From positions 4,901 through 68,900 of the forward strand of contig CAYPNM010000014.1 of assembly GCA_964412105.1 (NCBI GenBank): a DNA stretch of 64,000 nt, given 5' to 3'. Positions 46,915 to 55,803 of the stretch are shown here, piece after piece (within the stretch, counting starts at the first letter, position 1; each line of letters opens with the position of its first letter). The position numbers and the translations under genes are program-made. The notes beneath the pieces are model-generated. The model was not told the origin of the DNA, did no database searches, and saw only the letters and a list, made by a program, of their open reading frames with translations. Origin of the DNA: JAKAGZ01 sp964412105 (GTDB lineage Bacteria > Bacteroidota > Ignavibacteria > Ignavibacteriales > Ignavibacteriaceae).

Positions 46915-48069
46915 ATGTCAGAAAAAACTTTAGCATTATCCTCAAAATTACCCGGATCGGGACTAAGTATATTTGCTGTTATGTCTAAAATGGCAGTAGA
47001 TTATAGTGCAATAAATCTTTCTCAGGGATTTCCAGATTTTAATTGTTCAGATGAATTAATCTCTCTTGTTAATAAATACCAGCGGAAAGGATTTAACCAG
47101 TATGCACCTATGCCCGGAGCCCCCGCCCTTAGAGAAAAGATTGCAGCCAAGATAAATACTTTATATAATAAAGAATATAATTATGAAACTGAAATTACGG
47201 TAACGGCAGGAGCGACACAGGCTTTATTTACTGCAATTACGGCTTTTATAAATAAAGGAGACGAAGCAATTATCATCGAACCTGCTTACGACTCATATGC
47301 GCCTGTGGTAATAATGAGCGGGGGTATACCAAAATTTGTTTCGATGAGAAGTGATTTTTCTTTTGATTGGGACTCAGTTAAGGATGCAATCACTGAACAA
47401 ACTAAAATGTTAATTATCAATTCTCCGCACAATCCAACAGGATGTATTTTATCTGAGTCTGACATTAAAATTCTTGAAGAGATTACCAGAAAAAAAAATA
47501 TCATCTTATTAAGCGATGAAGTTTATGAACATATAATCTTCGATGGCAAAAAACACCTAAGTCTTTGTCAGTCCGATGAGTTATCGCAAAAAACACTACT
47601 AATTTCATCATTCGGAAAAACATATCACACAACTGGCTGGAAAGTTGGCTATTGTGCAGCTCCAAAATTACTAACAGATGAGTTTAGGAAAATACATCAA
47701 TTTATCGTTTTTGCCGTTAACACTCCTGTACAATATGCTTATGCGGAGTATATGAATGAACCCAAACATTACTTATCATTGGAATCATTTTATCAGCGCA
47801 AACGTGACTTGTTATTATCATCATTAAACAATTCTGGATTTAATTTCACGCCTGCAAAAGGAACCTATTTCCAACTTCTGGATTATTCTGATATGTCAGA
47901 TAAGAATGATATGGATTTTTCAATTTCTCTTATAAAAGAGGTTGGAGTAGCAGTTATCCCTCTTTCTCCATTCTGTACTATTGATAAATCAAGAAAAATT
48001 ATCAGGGTTTGTTTTGCAAAGAAAGATGAAGTGCTGCTAGAAGCTGCTGAAAAACTATGTGCAATTTAA
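46915..48069 (+). CDS. Class I aminotransferase, methionine/kynurenine (YbdL) type
   Basis: A 384-residue PLP enzyme. Motifs: INLSQGFPDF near the N-terminus, YAPMPGAPALREKIA, AGATQALFTAI, SPHNPTGCILSESD, SDEVYEHIIFDG, Schiff-base Lys in SSFGKTYHTTGWKVGYC and the C-terminal IIRVCFAKK. These follow methionine aminotransferase YbdL, which acts on Met, His and Phe with 2-oxo acids; kynurenine or glutamine-phenylpyruvate activity is possible. It overlaps the convergent transporter gene by four bases. Confidence 0.9.
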   Translation: MSEKTLALSSKLPGSGLSIFAVMSKMAVDYSAINLSQGFPDFNCSDELISLVNKYQRKGFNQYAPMPGAPALREKIAAKINTLYNKEYNYETEITVTAGATQALFTAITAFINKGDEAIIIEPAYDSYAPVVIMSGGIPKFVSMRSDFSFDWDSVKDAITEQTKMLIINSPHNPTGCILSESDIKILEEITRKKNIILLSDEVYEHIIFDGKKHLSLCQSDELSQKTLLISSFGKTYHTTGWKVGYCAAPKLLTDEFRKIHQFIVFAVNTPVQYAYAEYMNEPKHYLSLESFYQRKRDLLLSSLNNSGFNFTPAKGTYFQLLDYSDMSDKNDMDFSISLIKEVGVAVIPLSPFCTIDKSRKIIRVCFAKKDEVLLEAAEKLCAI

Positions 48070-49316
48070 GGTTGTACCTTTTCAAATTTAAATTCAGGCT
48101 CTTTAACTTTTTGCAGAATTATAAGTCCAATCACAAAAAACAAGCCGATTGCGAGAGCAGCAACACGCTCATTTGAAATATCTGAAACAATGCCATAAAA
48201 TAAGGGACCGACAACTGCCGAAGATTTGCCGAACAATCCATCATAGAACCCGAAAAATTCAGCTTCTCTTTCCTTTGGAGTAAGAAGGGCCATTAGACTT
48301 CTGCTGCAGGATTGTGACGAGCCTATTGAAAGGCCGGCTAGTAATCCAATTACATAAAATTCTGAAATTGTATTTACAAAATAAGCACCAATAACAACAC
48401 CCAGCCAGATAATAATCGTAATGGTGATAGTTTTTTTCGGTCCTATATGATCCGAGACAATTCCAAATATGAATGAGCCTCCCACTGCTGTACTTTGAAC
48501 AATTACAAAGAAATAAATTATTTCTGCGTCAGACATCTTTAAAATGTTAGTCGCAAAAATGGAAGCAAAAGCTATTATAGTTATTATTGCATCATTATAT
48601 AGGAAAAATGCTATTAAAAATTTCTTAACCGACGGATATTCATTCCTAAAAAAAAGCGCTTTCAATGTAGAATAACTTTTGTGTATTCCCTTTCTAACTA
48701 AATCTACTCTAACTGGATTATCAACTCCTGGTTCGCTCACAAACAAAAACAATGGAATTGAAAAGAAAAGAAAAAATAATGCGGCTACTATGAATGAAAG
48801 TCTTATGTAAAAATAATAATCGGGCGCAGACTGTGAAGGAAGTAGAACTCTGATTATTAACAATACAGCAAGGGCACCAACATAGCCCATTGCAAAACCA
48901 TAACCAGAAACTCTTCCATAATTTTTTTTAGATGTTAGGTTTGGCAGAAAAGCATCATAAAAAACCAATCCTGCTTCAAAGCCTACATTTGCAAGAATAA
49001 AAAGTCCCATCCCCAAAATGATGTTGCCTTCTCTGACGAAATACATAAGCGCTGTACAGACAACGGAAACAAGCGTAAATAACAATAAAAATCTTTTCCT
49101 GTTTCGTGAAACGTCGGCAATAGCACCCATGGGTGGGCTAAGTAATGCAGCAAATATCATTGAGATACTTACAGCAAGTCCCCAAAGCCATTTCTTCCCA
49201 CCTGCAACATTGTTTGTAAAATATTTCGAATAGATAACTGTAACAATTATTACAGAAAAAGCAGTGTTGGCAAAATCAAAAAATGACCAGCTTATGATTC
49301 TGCCTTTTTCTTTCAT
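48066..49316 (-). CDS. MFS transporter, UMF1/Atg22-like family
   Basis: A 416-residue inner-membrane protein with 12 predicted helices. The N-terminus ISWSFFDFANTAFSVIIVTVIYSKYF and the SPPMGAIADVSRNRKRFL loop are the UMF1/Atg22 family signature. Bacterial members are presumed effluxers, possibly of amino acids; substrate is unknown. Four bases separate it from nusB upstream on the same strand. Confidence 0.88.
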   Translation of the reverse strand: MKEKGRIISWSFFDFANTAFSVIIVTVIYSKYFTNNVAGGKKWLWGLAVSISMIFAALLSPPMGAIADVSRNRKRFLLLFTLVSVVCTALMYFVREGNIILGMGLFILANVGFEAGLVFYDAFLPNLTSKKNYGRVSGYGFAMGYVGALAVLLIIRVLLPSQSAPDYYFYIRLSFIVAALFFLFFSIPLFLFVSEPGVDNPVRVDLVRKGIHKSYSTLKALFFRNEYPSVKKFLIAFFLYNDAIITIIAFASIFATNILKMSDAEIIYFFVIVQSTAVGGSFIFGIVSDHIGPKKTITITIIIWLGVVIGAYFVNTISEFYVIGLLAGLSIGSSQSCSRSLMALLTPKEREAEFFGFYDGLFGKSSAVVGPLFYGIVSDISNERVAALAIGLFFVIGLIILQKVKEPEFKFEKVQP

Positions 49317-49320
49317 TTAT

Positions 49321-49803
49321 CTATTTCTTCTGTGAAGGTTTTGAAATCGTTTCTTCCACTAACCCCCTTCCGGTTTTATTCAAAGATTTTGAATTTTTTA
49401 GCTGAGATAGAATAGCATCAAGAATTCCGTTTATAAATTTTCCACTTCCTGAAGTGCTGAATTCCTTTGCAATCTCAATAGATTCATTTATTGATACTTT
49501 AGGAGGAATGTCAGGGAAATAAAGAATTTCACAAATACCCATCCTTAATAATAATTTATCTATAAGGGCAATCCTGTCCATTTCCCAGTTAGCTACTCTG
49601 GATTTAATTTTCTCATCAAGTTCATTTTGATGCAATATAACACGATTTACAAGATTTTCAGCAAATTCTCTATCTGATTTGTTGGTTGTATTTCCAAGAA
49701 TGGTTTCCAAATGGAAAGACAGAGATTCTTTGTTCATCTCATAGGCGTAAAGTATCTGTAGCACCTTTTCCCTGACGATTCTTCGTTTGGACAACTGAGA
49801 CAT
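49321..49803 (-). CDS. nusB: Transcription antitermination factor NusB
   Basis: A 160-residue all-helical RNA-binding protein acting with NusE on boxA in rRNA operons. Signature segments: RRIVREKVLQILYAYEMN at the N-terminus, WEMDRIALIDKLLLRMGICEILYF and PPKVSINESIEIAKEFSTSGSGKFINGILDAI. The C-terminus has a 20-residue Ser/Lys-rich tail. Upstream is leucine dehydrogenase (46 bases). Confidence 0.95.
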   Translation of the reverse strand: MSQLSKRRIVREKVLQILYAYEMNKESLSFHLETILGNTTNKSDREFAENLVNRVILHQNELDEKIKSRVANWEMDRIALIDKLLLRMGICEILYFPDIPPKVSINESIEIAKEFSTSGSGKFINGILDAILSQLKNSKSLNKTGRGLVEETISKPSQKK

Positions 49804-49849
49804 AATTAATTGCTAAAATTAAAGAACATTAAATAATAAATTTTCTCCT

Positions 49850-50962
49850 TTACCTTTTAATTATTTCGCTCAAGCGGCCGGAGAAAAAAGATCTGCCTGT
49901 GTAAATATTGCTAATTCTTCCAACACTTGATAGTCTTTCCTCTGCAATTTTGTTGGATGCTTCGTATGTAGGAATCTTTTTCTCTTCAGAGATTTTCAAA
50001 ATTCTCATAATAACGTCATAAATTCCTTCTGCTTGTTTCAGAGCTTTATCCTGGCGGTAACCTTCAAGTTCATTTGCAACATTTATTAAGCCTCCAGCAT
50101 TAATTACATAATCCGGAGCGTATACAATGCCTTTTTCAACTAACTTTGGTCCGTGAACTTTTTCAACTTCAAGTTGATTATTCGCCCCACCTGCAATAAT
50201 TTCTGCTTTTATTCTACTAAGAGTATTATCATTTATAATAGCTCCAAGCGCATTTGGTGAGAAGATATCAGCATCAATATCATAAATTTCTTCAGGCTTT
50301 ACAACCTGCGCTTTTACAGTCTCAAGCGTGCGTTTAATTTTCTCTTCATTAATATCTGTCAAAAAGATTTCCGCACCTTCATTATAAAGATGCTCACATA
50401 GGTAACTCGCAACTTGCCCTGCACCCTGCACAGCAATTTTTTTGCTTTTCAAAGAATCATTTCCCCACTTGTATTTTGCGCATGCTTTTATTCCGACATA
50501 AACTCCATAGGCGGTAACAGGTGACGGATCACCTGAGCCGCCAAGTGCTTTCGATATTCCGGTGACATACTTTGTTTCCATCCGGACGAATTCCATATCT
50601 TTGACTGATGTTCCAACATCTTCAGCCGTGATGTAGCGACCAGCAAGACCTTCAATAAACTTTCCAAATGTTCTGAACAATAATTCATTTTTCTGGGTAG
50701 CTGAATCACCAATAATTACTGCTTTCCCTCCACCAAGGTTTAATCCTGAAACTGCTGCTTTATAAGTCATTCCTCTAGAAAGTCTTAATACATCCCTAAC
50801 AGCATCTTCCTCAGTTTTATAGGTCCACATCCTTGTACCACCAAGTGCAGGGCCTAATGTAGTATTATGAATTGCTATAATAGCCTTTAATCCTGCTTCT
50901 TTATTGTAACAATAAACCACCTGTTCGTGGCCGTATTCTTCTAAAGATTCGAAATTAACCAT
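49850..50962 (-). CDS. Leucine dehydrogenase (Glu/Leu/Phe/Val dehydrogenase family)
   Basis: Start placed at the ATG at 50962 (370 residues, MVNFESLEEYGHEQVVYCYN) with AGGTGG upstream; a reading from 50998 adds 12 residues overlapping the ribosome site. The enzyme oxidatively deaminates branched-chain amino acids with NAD+. Motifs: IAIHNTTLGPALGGTRMW, the catalytic Lys in GLNLGGGKAVIIGD, AEDVGTSVKDME and the Rossmann GAGQVASYL. It fits the amino-acid-using profile of the segment. NusB lies 46 bases downstream. Confidence 0.92.
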   Translation of the reverse strand: MVNFESLEEYGHEQVVYCYNKEAGLKAIIAIHNTTLGPALGGTRMWTYKTEEDAVRDVLRLSRGMTYKAAVSGLNLGGGKAVIIGDSATQKNELLFRTFGKFIEGLAGRYITAEDVGTSVKDMEFVRMETKYVTGISKALGGSGDPSPVTAYGVYVGIKACAKYKWGNDSLKSKKIAVQGAGQVASYLCEHLYNEGAEIFLTDINEEKIKRTLETVKAQVVKPEEIYDIDADIFSPNALGAIINDNTLSRIKAEIIAGGANNQLEVEKVHGPKLVEKGIVYAPDYVINAGGLINVANELEGYRQDKALKQAEGIYDVIMRILKISEEKKIPTYEASNKIAEERLSSVGRISNIYTGRSFFSGRLSEIIKR

Positions 50963-50979
50963 TTGTCCACCTGTATTAT

Positions 50980-52017
50980 TTATAATGCAAAAAACCAAAA
51001 AACCAGAAGAGCAACACTCTCTCTGAACTTGTATGAGAATTTTTTGTAAGAACCCAAATGCATTTCAGAAGCTGCAAAATGGGTTTTAATTTTATAGAAA
51101 CTGCAAATCTCTTTTATTCTTGCCAGATGATATGAATCAGAAATGATAATGATGTCCCTAAGATTCTTTTTATCCATCAATTCATTTTTAATAAATCTTA
51201 CTTGTTCACTGGTAGAAGCTGTTTTCTTTTCAATCCATATATTAGTGGAATCCACTCCCCTATTTTTTAAATAGTTACTAGCAACTTCAGCTTCACTTAG
51301 TTCACCCGGCGCATGTCCTCCTGTTACCTGTATTATTTTCAGTACACCCTTTTTATATAATTCTGCCGCCATTTCGGCTCTGGCAGCCAAACTCGGACTG
51401 GGCCGATTATCTGACCAAACTGCTGCTCCCATAACCACACCTACAAATTTTGCATTCCTTCCATTATTTATATTAATTTTCTCCACAACATTCTGGCCTA
51501 AGTATAAGAATGCACTCAATAGTAAGAGAGCAGTAACTAAAACAGAAATTCCTAAAGATTTTAAAACTAATAATTTTTTCCCCCCTAGAAAAGCAATCCA
51601 AATTACAGATATGAATATAAATTGCACAAGCTGGAATAATGAAAAGAATATACCCTTAATAATTTCTTCTAATGGATGTTCAAGGAAATAGTAATTTGGA
51701 ATTGGAATTTTTAGCCAGTAGTAAAATTCTGCAAAAAAAAGGGCAAAAGTCATTAACGTTGTATAAAAAATCAAAAGCTTGGGTTTGTAAACATTTCTTT
51801 TGCTAAATGAATATATTAGGATACTTATTATAAGCACCAAAGTGAAAAACAAATTCAGCTGATTACCTTTAAATATTATGCTGAAATCTGAAAGCGGGAT
51901 CCCTTGATTTTTATATTTAATGTAATATAGGAAAAGCAGATCAAGTATAATAACGACAATAATTACACTTAATAATCTCCATTTAGATATAATAGACTTA
52001 CTAACTTTATTCATCAA
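50980..52017 (-). CDS. DUF218/YdcF-like protein with N-terminal membrane region
   Basis: A 345-residue protein. The first about 175 residues carry five hydrophobic segments; the C-terminal part is a DUF218 (ElyC/SanA/YdcF) domain with VGVVMGAAVWSDNRPSPSLAARAEMAAELY, VTGGHA, SEAEVASNYL and IIISDSYHLARI. The membrane-plus-DUF218 form is linked to envelope maintenance in other bacteria (ElyC), but the chemistry is unsettled. Immediately upstream of the leucine dehydrogenase start (17 bases). Confidence 0.85.
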   Translation of the reverse strand: MMNKVSKSIISKWRLLSVIIVVIILDLLFLYYIKYKNQGIPLSDFSIIFKGNQLNLFFTLVLIISILIYSFSKRNVYKPKLLIFYTTLMTFALFFAEFYYWLKIPIPNYYFLEHPLEEIIKGIFFSLFQLVQFIFISVIWIAFLGGKKLLVLKSLGISVLVTALLLLSAFLYLGQNVVEKININNGRNAKFVGVVMGAAVWSDNRPSPSLAARAEMAAELYKKGVLKIIQVTGGHAPGELSEAEVASNYLKNRGVDSTNIWIEKKTASTSEQVRFIKNELMDKKNLRDIIIISDSYHLARIKEICSFYKIKTHFAASEMHLGSYKKFSYKFRESVALLVFWFFAL

Positions 52018-52432
52018 AAGTGTAATCAGTTTTTGAATAACATTATCAAGATTTTAAGAGCATAAATTGAGCAAAAACAACTTATGAAAGAACAATTATA
52101 AAATTACCCAAATTGTTTGCCCTCCGCAAGGAAGTAATTATCTCCTTTCAAAATCCTAACAATGGTTTACGCCAATAATAAATCACTTCAAATGCCTTAT
52201 ATCAAACCTTTCCAATCCAAAATATGCTGAATATTATTAGCAGTAAAATTTATGATCCGTCCTGTGGAATTTAAAGGAATGATATAATTATAAATTTTAA
52301 GAAGTTGATTTTTTGAAGAAAATACAAATGAAAGAAAACCAGGAACAATTTTACCAGCCTAGTTTCTTTATATGATTGTATAATAAATTAACTAATATTA
52401 ACATCGAATTGGAGATCTTGAAGAGTTAGGAA
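52018..52432. other. Intergenic stretch without recognisable gene
   Basis: About 415 AT-rich bases between two minus-strand genes. Stops are frequent in all frames, and no long inverted repeat or RNA gene was recognised. Confidence 0.5.
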
Positions 52433-53215
52433 CTATCTCTCACTTAATAATGATTCTTTGCTAGCAACATTTGACGATATATCTATTGCTGCAATTTGCT
52501 GGATTCTATCCTTATTTGCTATGTCTTCCATCAATATCGAAGCTACCTGTTTCATCCAAAGTTCACTGGTGAATTTTTGCATCTTCTTTTTATAACTTTC
52601 GTTATACTCACCGTAATATCTGCGGATAACATTGTTTAGTATATTAAACTTTGAAAGCTGGGGATTGTTTTGCGCCTCTTCGTTAATCAATGTCCTTAAT
52701 ATATATCCGGAAGCCATTACATTTACATCAGGTAAATATAAATCAGATTTAGTTTCTGCAATGTGGTTTGCTTTAAGGCTATCACCCCAAAAGCACCACA
52801 TTACGCCGCCAAGTCCTATTGCGTAACTGGAAATTTTCCTACCATGGACCGTCACTCTGACTCTGGGGTGCTTTATCCAATATCTGTAATCAGATTCAAC
52901 TTTGAATATAGCATGCATCAAGATTATTGGAAGTCGGTACTCCTGAGATGCTTTTTGCATCGATGCCGTGATAAGGTAACCAGTTCGCCTAGAAATATAG
53001 TTTGCTTTGTTTATACTTTTGCTTATAAGAGCCAGCTCATTGTTATACATTTTTGTCTGAATAGCTTTTGAAGCTGATTCTTTTTCATCAAACTTTTTCT
53101 TAGGCAATGTTTGTTCAACGTGTATATCTGTGAAACCCATTAATGATATAAAAACACCCCAAATTAATCCTCTTATTATTCTTTTCAAGTGTCCTATTTT
53201 ACTGTAATAGCTCAT
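52433..53215 (-). CDS. Lytic transglycosylase-like (SLT-fold) exported protein
   Basis: A 260-residue protein with one N-terminal hydrophobic segment (about 12-28). The core has LPIILMHAIFKVESDYRYW, matching the SLT helix with catalytic Glu, then SYAIGLGGVMW in place of the A-x-G-x-M-Q motif, and a late helical part with NVIRRYYGE. It probably cleaves peptidoglycan in the periplasm. The region between the Glu motif and the AIGLGGVM motif has an unusual basic insert (HPRVRVTVHGRK), and the usual Gln after GVM is Trp, so activity needs proof. Confidence 0.7.
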   Translation of the reverse strand: MSYYSKIGHLKRIIRGLIWGVFISLMGFTDIHVEQTLPKKKFDEKESASKAIQTKMYNNELALISKSINKANYISRRTGYLITASMQKASQEYRLPIILMHAIFKVESDYRYWIKHPRVRVTVHGRKISSYAIGLGGVMWCFWGDSLKANHIAETKSDLYLPDVNVMASGYILRTLINEEAQNNPQLSKFNILNNVIRRYYGEYNESYKKKMQKFTSELWMKQVASILMEDIANKDRIQQIAAIDISSNVASKESLLSER

Positions 53216-53262
53216 TTCGTTTAATATTTTGTGTCTAATACTACCTATGTCATGCTCTATAC

Positions 53263-53289
53263 AAAAAAATCCTGATTAACTTCAGGATT
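53263..53289 (-). terminator. Intrinsic terminator of the tRNA unit
   Basis: Arms TCAGGATT (53282-53289) and AATCCTGA (53268-53275) form a perfect eight-pair stem with a six-base loop. On the minus strand a run of seven T follows (complement of 53263-53269). It lies 11 bases beyond tRNA-Cys, the classic position. Confidence 0.9.
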
Positions 53290-53299
53290 GGTGATTTTG

Positions 53300-53374
53300 A
53301 GGCGCCGGTTGGATTCGAACCAACGAAAAAAGGTTTTGCGAACCTTTTGCCTTGGACCACTTGGCTACAGCGCC
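53300..53374 (-). tRNA. tRNA-Cys(GCA), atypical anticodon arm
   Basis: A 75-base cloverleaf on the minus strand: acceptor GGCGCTG/CGGCGCC (one U-G pair), D stem GCC/GGC, anticodon stem AAGGT/ACCTT, T arm GTTGG-TTCGAAT-CCAAC and discriminator U73, an identity element for cysteine. No CCA is encoded. The best-paired anticodon loop reads UCGCAAA, giving anticodon GCA but C instead of the nearly universal U at position 33, and one extra base lies between D stem and anticodon stem. The fold is clear; the anticodon arm is odd and may reflect a base error. Confidence 0.8.
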
Positions 53375-53427
53375 ATATTTTTAATTTATTCTAACATTAT
53401 TAAAAATCCGCCCCTATTAATTTATAG

Positions 53428-53500
53428 AGCGGGAAACAGGATTCGAACCTGTGACATCAACCTTGGAAAGGTTGCACTCTGCCATCTGAGCTATTCCCGC
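53428..53500 (-). tRNA. tRNA-Gly(TCC)
   Basis: A 73-base cloverleaf on the minus strand: acceptor GCGGGAA/TTCCCGC, D stem GCTC/GAGT, anticodon stem CAACC/GGTTG with loop TTTCCAA (anticodon TCC, glycine), T arm ACAGG-TTCGAAT-CCTGT and discriminator U73. No CCA is encoded. It precedes tRNA-Cys by 53 bases and is probably in the same transcript. Confidence 0.95.
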
Positions 53501-53509
53501 ATTTTTAAG

Positions 53510-53539
53510 AATAAGTAAAATTCCCCTACATCTTTCAAA
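53510..53539 (-). promoter_or_regulatory. Possible Bacteroidota-type promoter for the tRNA unit
   Basis: On the minus strand TTTG (complement of 53536-53539) is followed after 18 bases by TACTTATT (complement of 53510-53517), close to the TTTG/TAnnTTTG promoter pattern of the phylum. Transcription would start just ahead of tRNA-Gly. The match is partial. Confidence 0.35.
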
Positions 53540-53760
53540 GAATTAATATAGGGTACTTTATTTTAAATGCTTTTTAATATTATCCATTTCTTGTGCCAAC
53601 AATTTGACAATAAAATGGGCAAATTTGCTTTATTTTAGCAGGATAGTATGGATCATTTTGAAATTATGTAAGAAAGAGAAACAGAATGCTGGTTATAAGA
53701 TATGATAAAAGATGAAAGATCACATAAGGGAATGAGAATAATTATATATTAAAATTATAG

Positions 53761-53850
53761 GAAAACACAGCTATTAAGGTGGTTGGCATTTACATTCACT
53801 TAAATGTTGAGGATCTGCATATTGCAGTGAAAAAACTTAATAATTTATAA
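53761..53850 (+). pseudogene. Remnant of a glyoxalase/VOC-family gene
   Basis: A short open stretch between stops reads KVVGIYIHLNVEDLHIAVKK and resembles the strand-helix start of a vicinal-oxygen-chelate (glyoxalase/bleomycin resistance) domain, but it is cut by TAA at 53848-53850. In-frame coding continues for a few residues beyond the stop (FESELL). No start codon with upstream signal is present. It looks like a decayed fragment; family resemblance is by eye only. Confidence 0.35.
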
Positions 53851-54077
53851 TTTGAGTCGGAATTACTGATTAATATTGTATTAATTCACATTATCCAATA
53901 ATTTGCTAATTTATCATTGAAAATAACAAGTTTAGGTATCGAAAGTTTTATTTATACCCGAATATACTTGCAAAGCTAGAATATGATAAAAATTTATTCT
54001 TGTCTTTATTAATGTTTGAAATTAAATATCGCCCGGGAAAAATTGTATTATTAAAACCTACTAAAGGATTTACTACA

Positions 54078-54884
54078 TTGAAAGCTTTTTTATATAACCT
54101 AATTATTTTTATTGGCATCTCAGTATTATTTATTGGATGTAGCATGAGCAACAATCCAGTCTCTGGGCCTACCAATGGAATTTTGCAAATATATATGACA
54201 GATACTCCTGCAAGATATTCTCAGGTTAATATTGCCATTGATAGTGTTAAGGTACATGAAACAACTAGTGATAGCTTGCACGGCTGGTATATTTTAAACT
54301 CTACTCCAACTACTTATAACCTTCTGACTCTTGTAAATGGTAATTACGCTGTAATAGGACAGGATACTTTACCGCCCGGCCAATATTCACAAATCAGATT
54401 ATATATCGGAACAGGAAGTAATGTTGTAATTAATGGGCAATCCTATCCCCTAATAATTCCAAGTGGAATTCAAAGTGGTCTCGATATTATTGTAGACGAA
54501 AAAATAGAAGCTGGTTATCTTAGTAATCTTTATATTGATTTCGATGCCAATATGTCAATTGTGGTTTCTGGGACACAAAATAATCCTCAATATATTCTAA
54601 ATCCGGTAATAAGAACAGGAACCACAACAACAAAAGGAATTATTTGGGGTACAGTTTCGCCCAACAATGTTTCATCAAATATTTGGGCCATAACGGGGAC
54701 TGATACTAGCTCCACCACAACTGATGTTACCGGTGGATTTCAGCTTATATATTTAAATCCCGGCTCATACATTGTGTATATAGCACCGGGAGATACTGCT
54801 TACAAAGATACAACTATAGCTAATATCAGTGTTGCGGCATCCAATGCTACTAATCTTGGAACAATTTCACTAACGCATAAATAA
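54078..54884 (+). CDS. DUF4382-type lipoprotein
   Basis: Start proposed at TTG 54078 (268 residues) with AAAGGA upstream, because it begins a compact lipoprotein signal MKAFLYNLIIFIGISVLFIGC; ATG 54012 or TTG 54000 would put more than 20 residues ahead. After the lipobox (LFIGC) comes a DUF4382 domain (LQIYMTDTPARYSQVNIAIDSVKVHE, LPPGQYSQIRLYIG). A C-terminal carboxypeptidase-regulatory-like beta domain follows (GTVSPNNV...TDVTGGFQLIYLNPGSYIVYI). Predicted to be an outer-membrane or periplasm-facing lipoprotein that may bind carbohydrate or surface partners. Followed by a bidirectional hairpin terminator. Confidence 0.8.
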   Translation: MKAFLYNLIIFIGISVLFIGCSMSNNPVSGPTNGILQIYMTDTPARYSQVNIAIDSVKVHETTSDSLHGWYILNSTPTTYNLLTLVNGNYAVIGQDTLPPGQYSQIRLYIGTGSNVVINGQSYPLIIPSGIQSGLDIIVDEKIEAGYLSNLYIDFDANMSIVVSGTQNNPQYILNPVIRTGTTTTKGIIWGTVSPNNVSSNIWAITGTDTSSTTTDVTGGFQLIYLNPGSYIVYIAPGDTAYKDTTIANISVAASNATNLGTISLTHK

Positions 54885-54905
54885 TTCTTGGCTAAGTGTA
54901 TTTCA

Positions 54906-54928
54906 AGGGCTTAGGCTATTCAAGCCCT
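54906..54928. terminator. Bidirectional terminator between DUF4382 gene and nagB
   Basis: Arms AGGGCTT (54906-54912) and AAGCCCT (54922-54928) enclose a nine-base loop, with ATTTATT following on the plus strand. It ends two bases before the nagB stop codon, so it can serve both convergent genes. Confidence 0.75.
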
Positions 54929-54930
54929 AT

Positions 54931-55743
54931 TTATTGTAATAGAGATTCCGGAGCTAAGTTAACTGCCTCAATGGCTTTAAAATATTTCACAGTACCTACT
55001 TTTAGTTCAAATGTGGATTCCTCATCGCAAACAATCAATCCTTTAGGATGGAGTTGCAATGCGCTGACTGTCCACATATGATTAACGCCTTCTTCAACAA
55101 CCTTGGCAAGAGCTCTGGATTTATTTAGACCGCTTATAATTATCAAGACTTCTTCGGCATCAAGAACTGTTTTTACTCCTACAGTCAAAGCTGTTCTGGG
55201 AACCTTTTTTATATCATTATTAAAGAATCTTGAATTGGCAACAATTGTATCCATAGTTAAAGTTTTAACTCTTGTAAGTGAAGCCAGAGATGAACCCGGC
55301 TCGTTAAAAGCTATATGCCCATCCGGCCCAATCCCCCCAATAAATAAATCTATTCCTCCCCCTTTCTTAATTTTACTTTCATAATCTTCACATTCCTTAT
55401 CTAGATTCTTTGCATTGCCGTTAAGAATGTTTATAAATTTTTTATCTATGTCTATATGTTTAAAAAAATTATTCCACATATATGAATGATAACTTTCAGG
55501 ATGATCTTCTGGTAGACCTACATATTCATCCATATTAAACGTTGTTACATACTTAAAGGAGACAATCCCTTTTTTGTTCAGGTTAATGAGCTCTTTATAC
55601 ATTCCGATAGGTGAAGAGCCTGTGGGAAGTCCTAGTACGAATCTCTTATTTTGAGAAGGTTTATAATTATTTATTGTAGCCGCAACAAAATTCGCTGCCC
55701 ATTTTGAAACCAGGTCATATGTGGGTTGAATTATCAATCTCAT
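54931..55743 (-). CDS. nagB: Glucosamine-6-phosphate deaminase
   Basis: A 270-residue enzyme that converts GlcN6P to fructose-6-phosphate and ammonia. Motifs: LGLPTGSSPIGMYKELI, TFNMDEYVGLPEDHPESYH (catalytic Asp), GGIGPDGHIAFNEPGSSL (catalytic Asp/His/Glu) and the C-terminal MWTVSALQLHPKG. Full length. Upstream on the same strand, after 60 bases, is an AmpG-like transporter, suggesting uptake and use of amino sugars or cell-wall fragments. Confidence 0.96.
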   Translation of the reverse strand: MRLIIQPTYDLVSKWAANFVAATINNYKPSQNKRFVLGLPTGSSPIGMYKELINLNKKGIVSFKYVTTFNMDEYVGLPEDHPESYHSYMWNNFFKHIDIDKKFINILNGNAKNLDKECEDYESKIKKGGGIDLFIGGIGPDGHIAFNEPGSSLASLTRVKTLTMDTIVANSRFFNNDIKKVPRTALTVGVKTVLDAEEVLIIISGLNKSRALAKVVEEGVNHMWTVSALQLHPKGLIVCDEESTFELKVGTVKYFKAIEAVNLAPESLLQ

Positions 55744-55803
55744 AACTTGTCTCCCTCAAATTTTCGATATTTATAAAAGATATTAGGTATAGTCAAAAAT
55801 CTT

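Noticed and set aside
53948..54175. Minus-strand frame opposite the start of the DUF4382 gene
   Set aside because: It is opposite a gene with a clear lipoprotein signal and is explained as a shadow frame.
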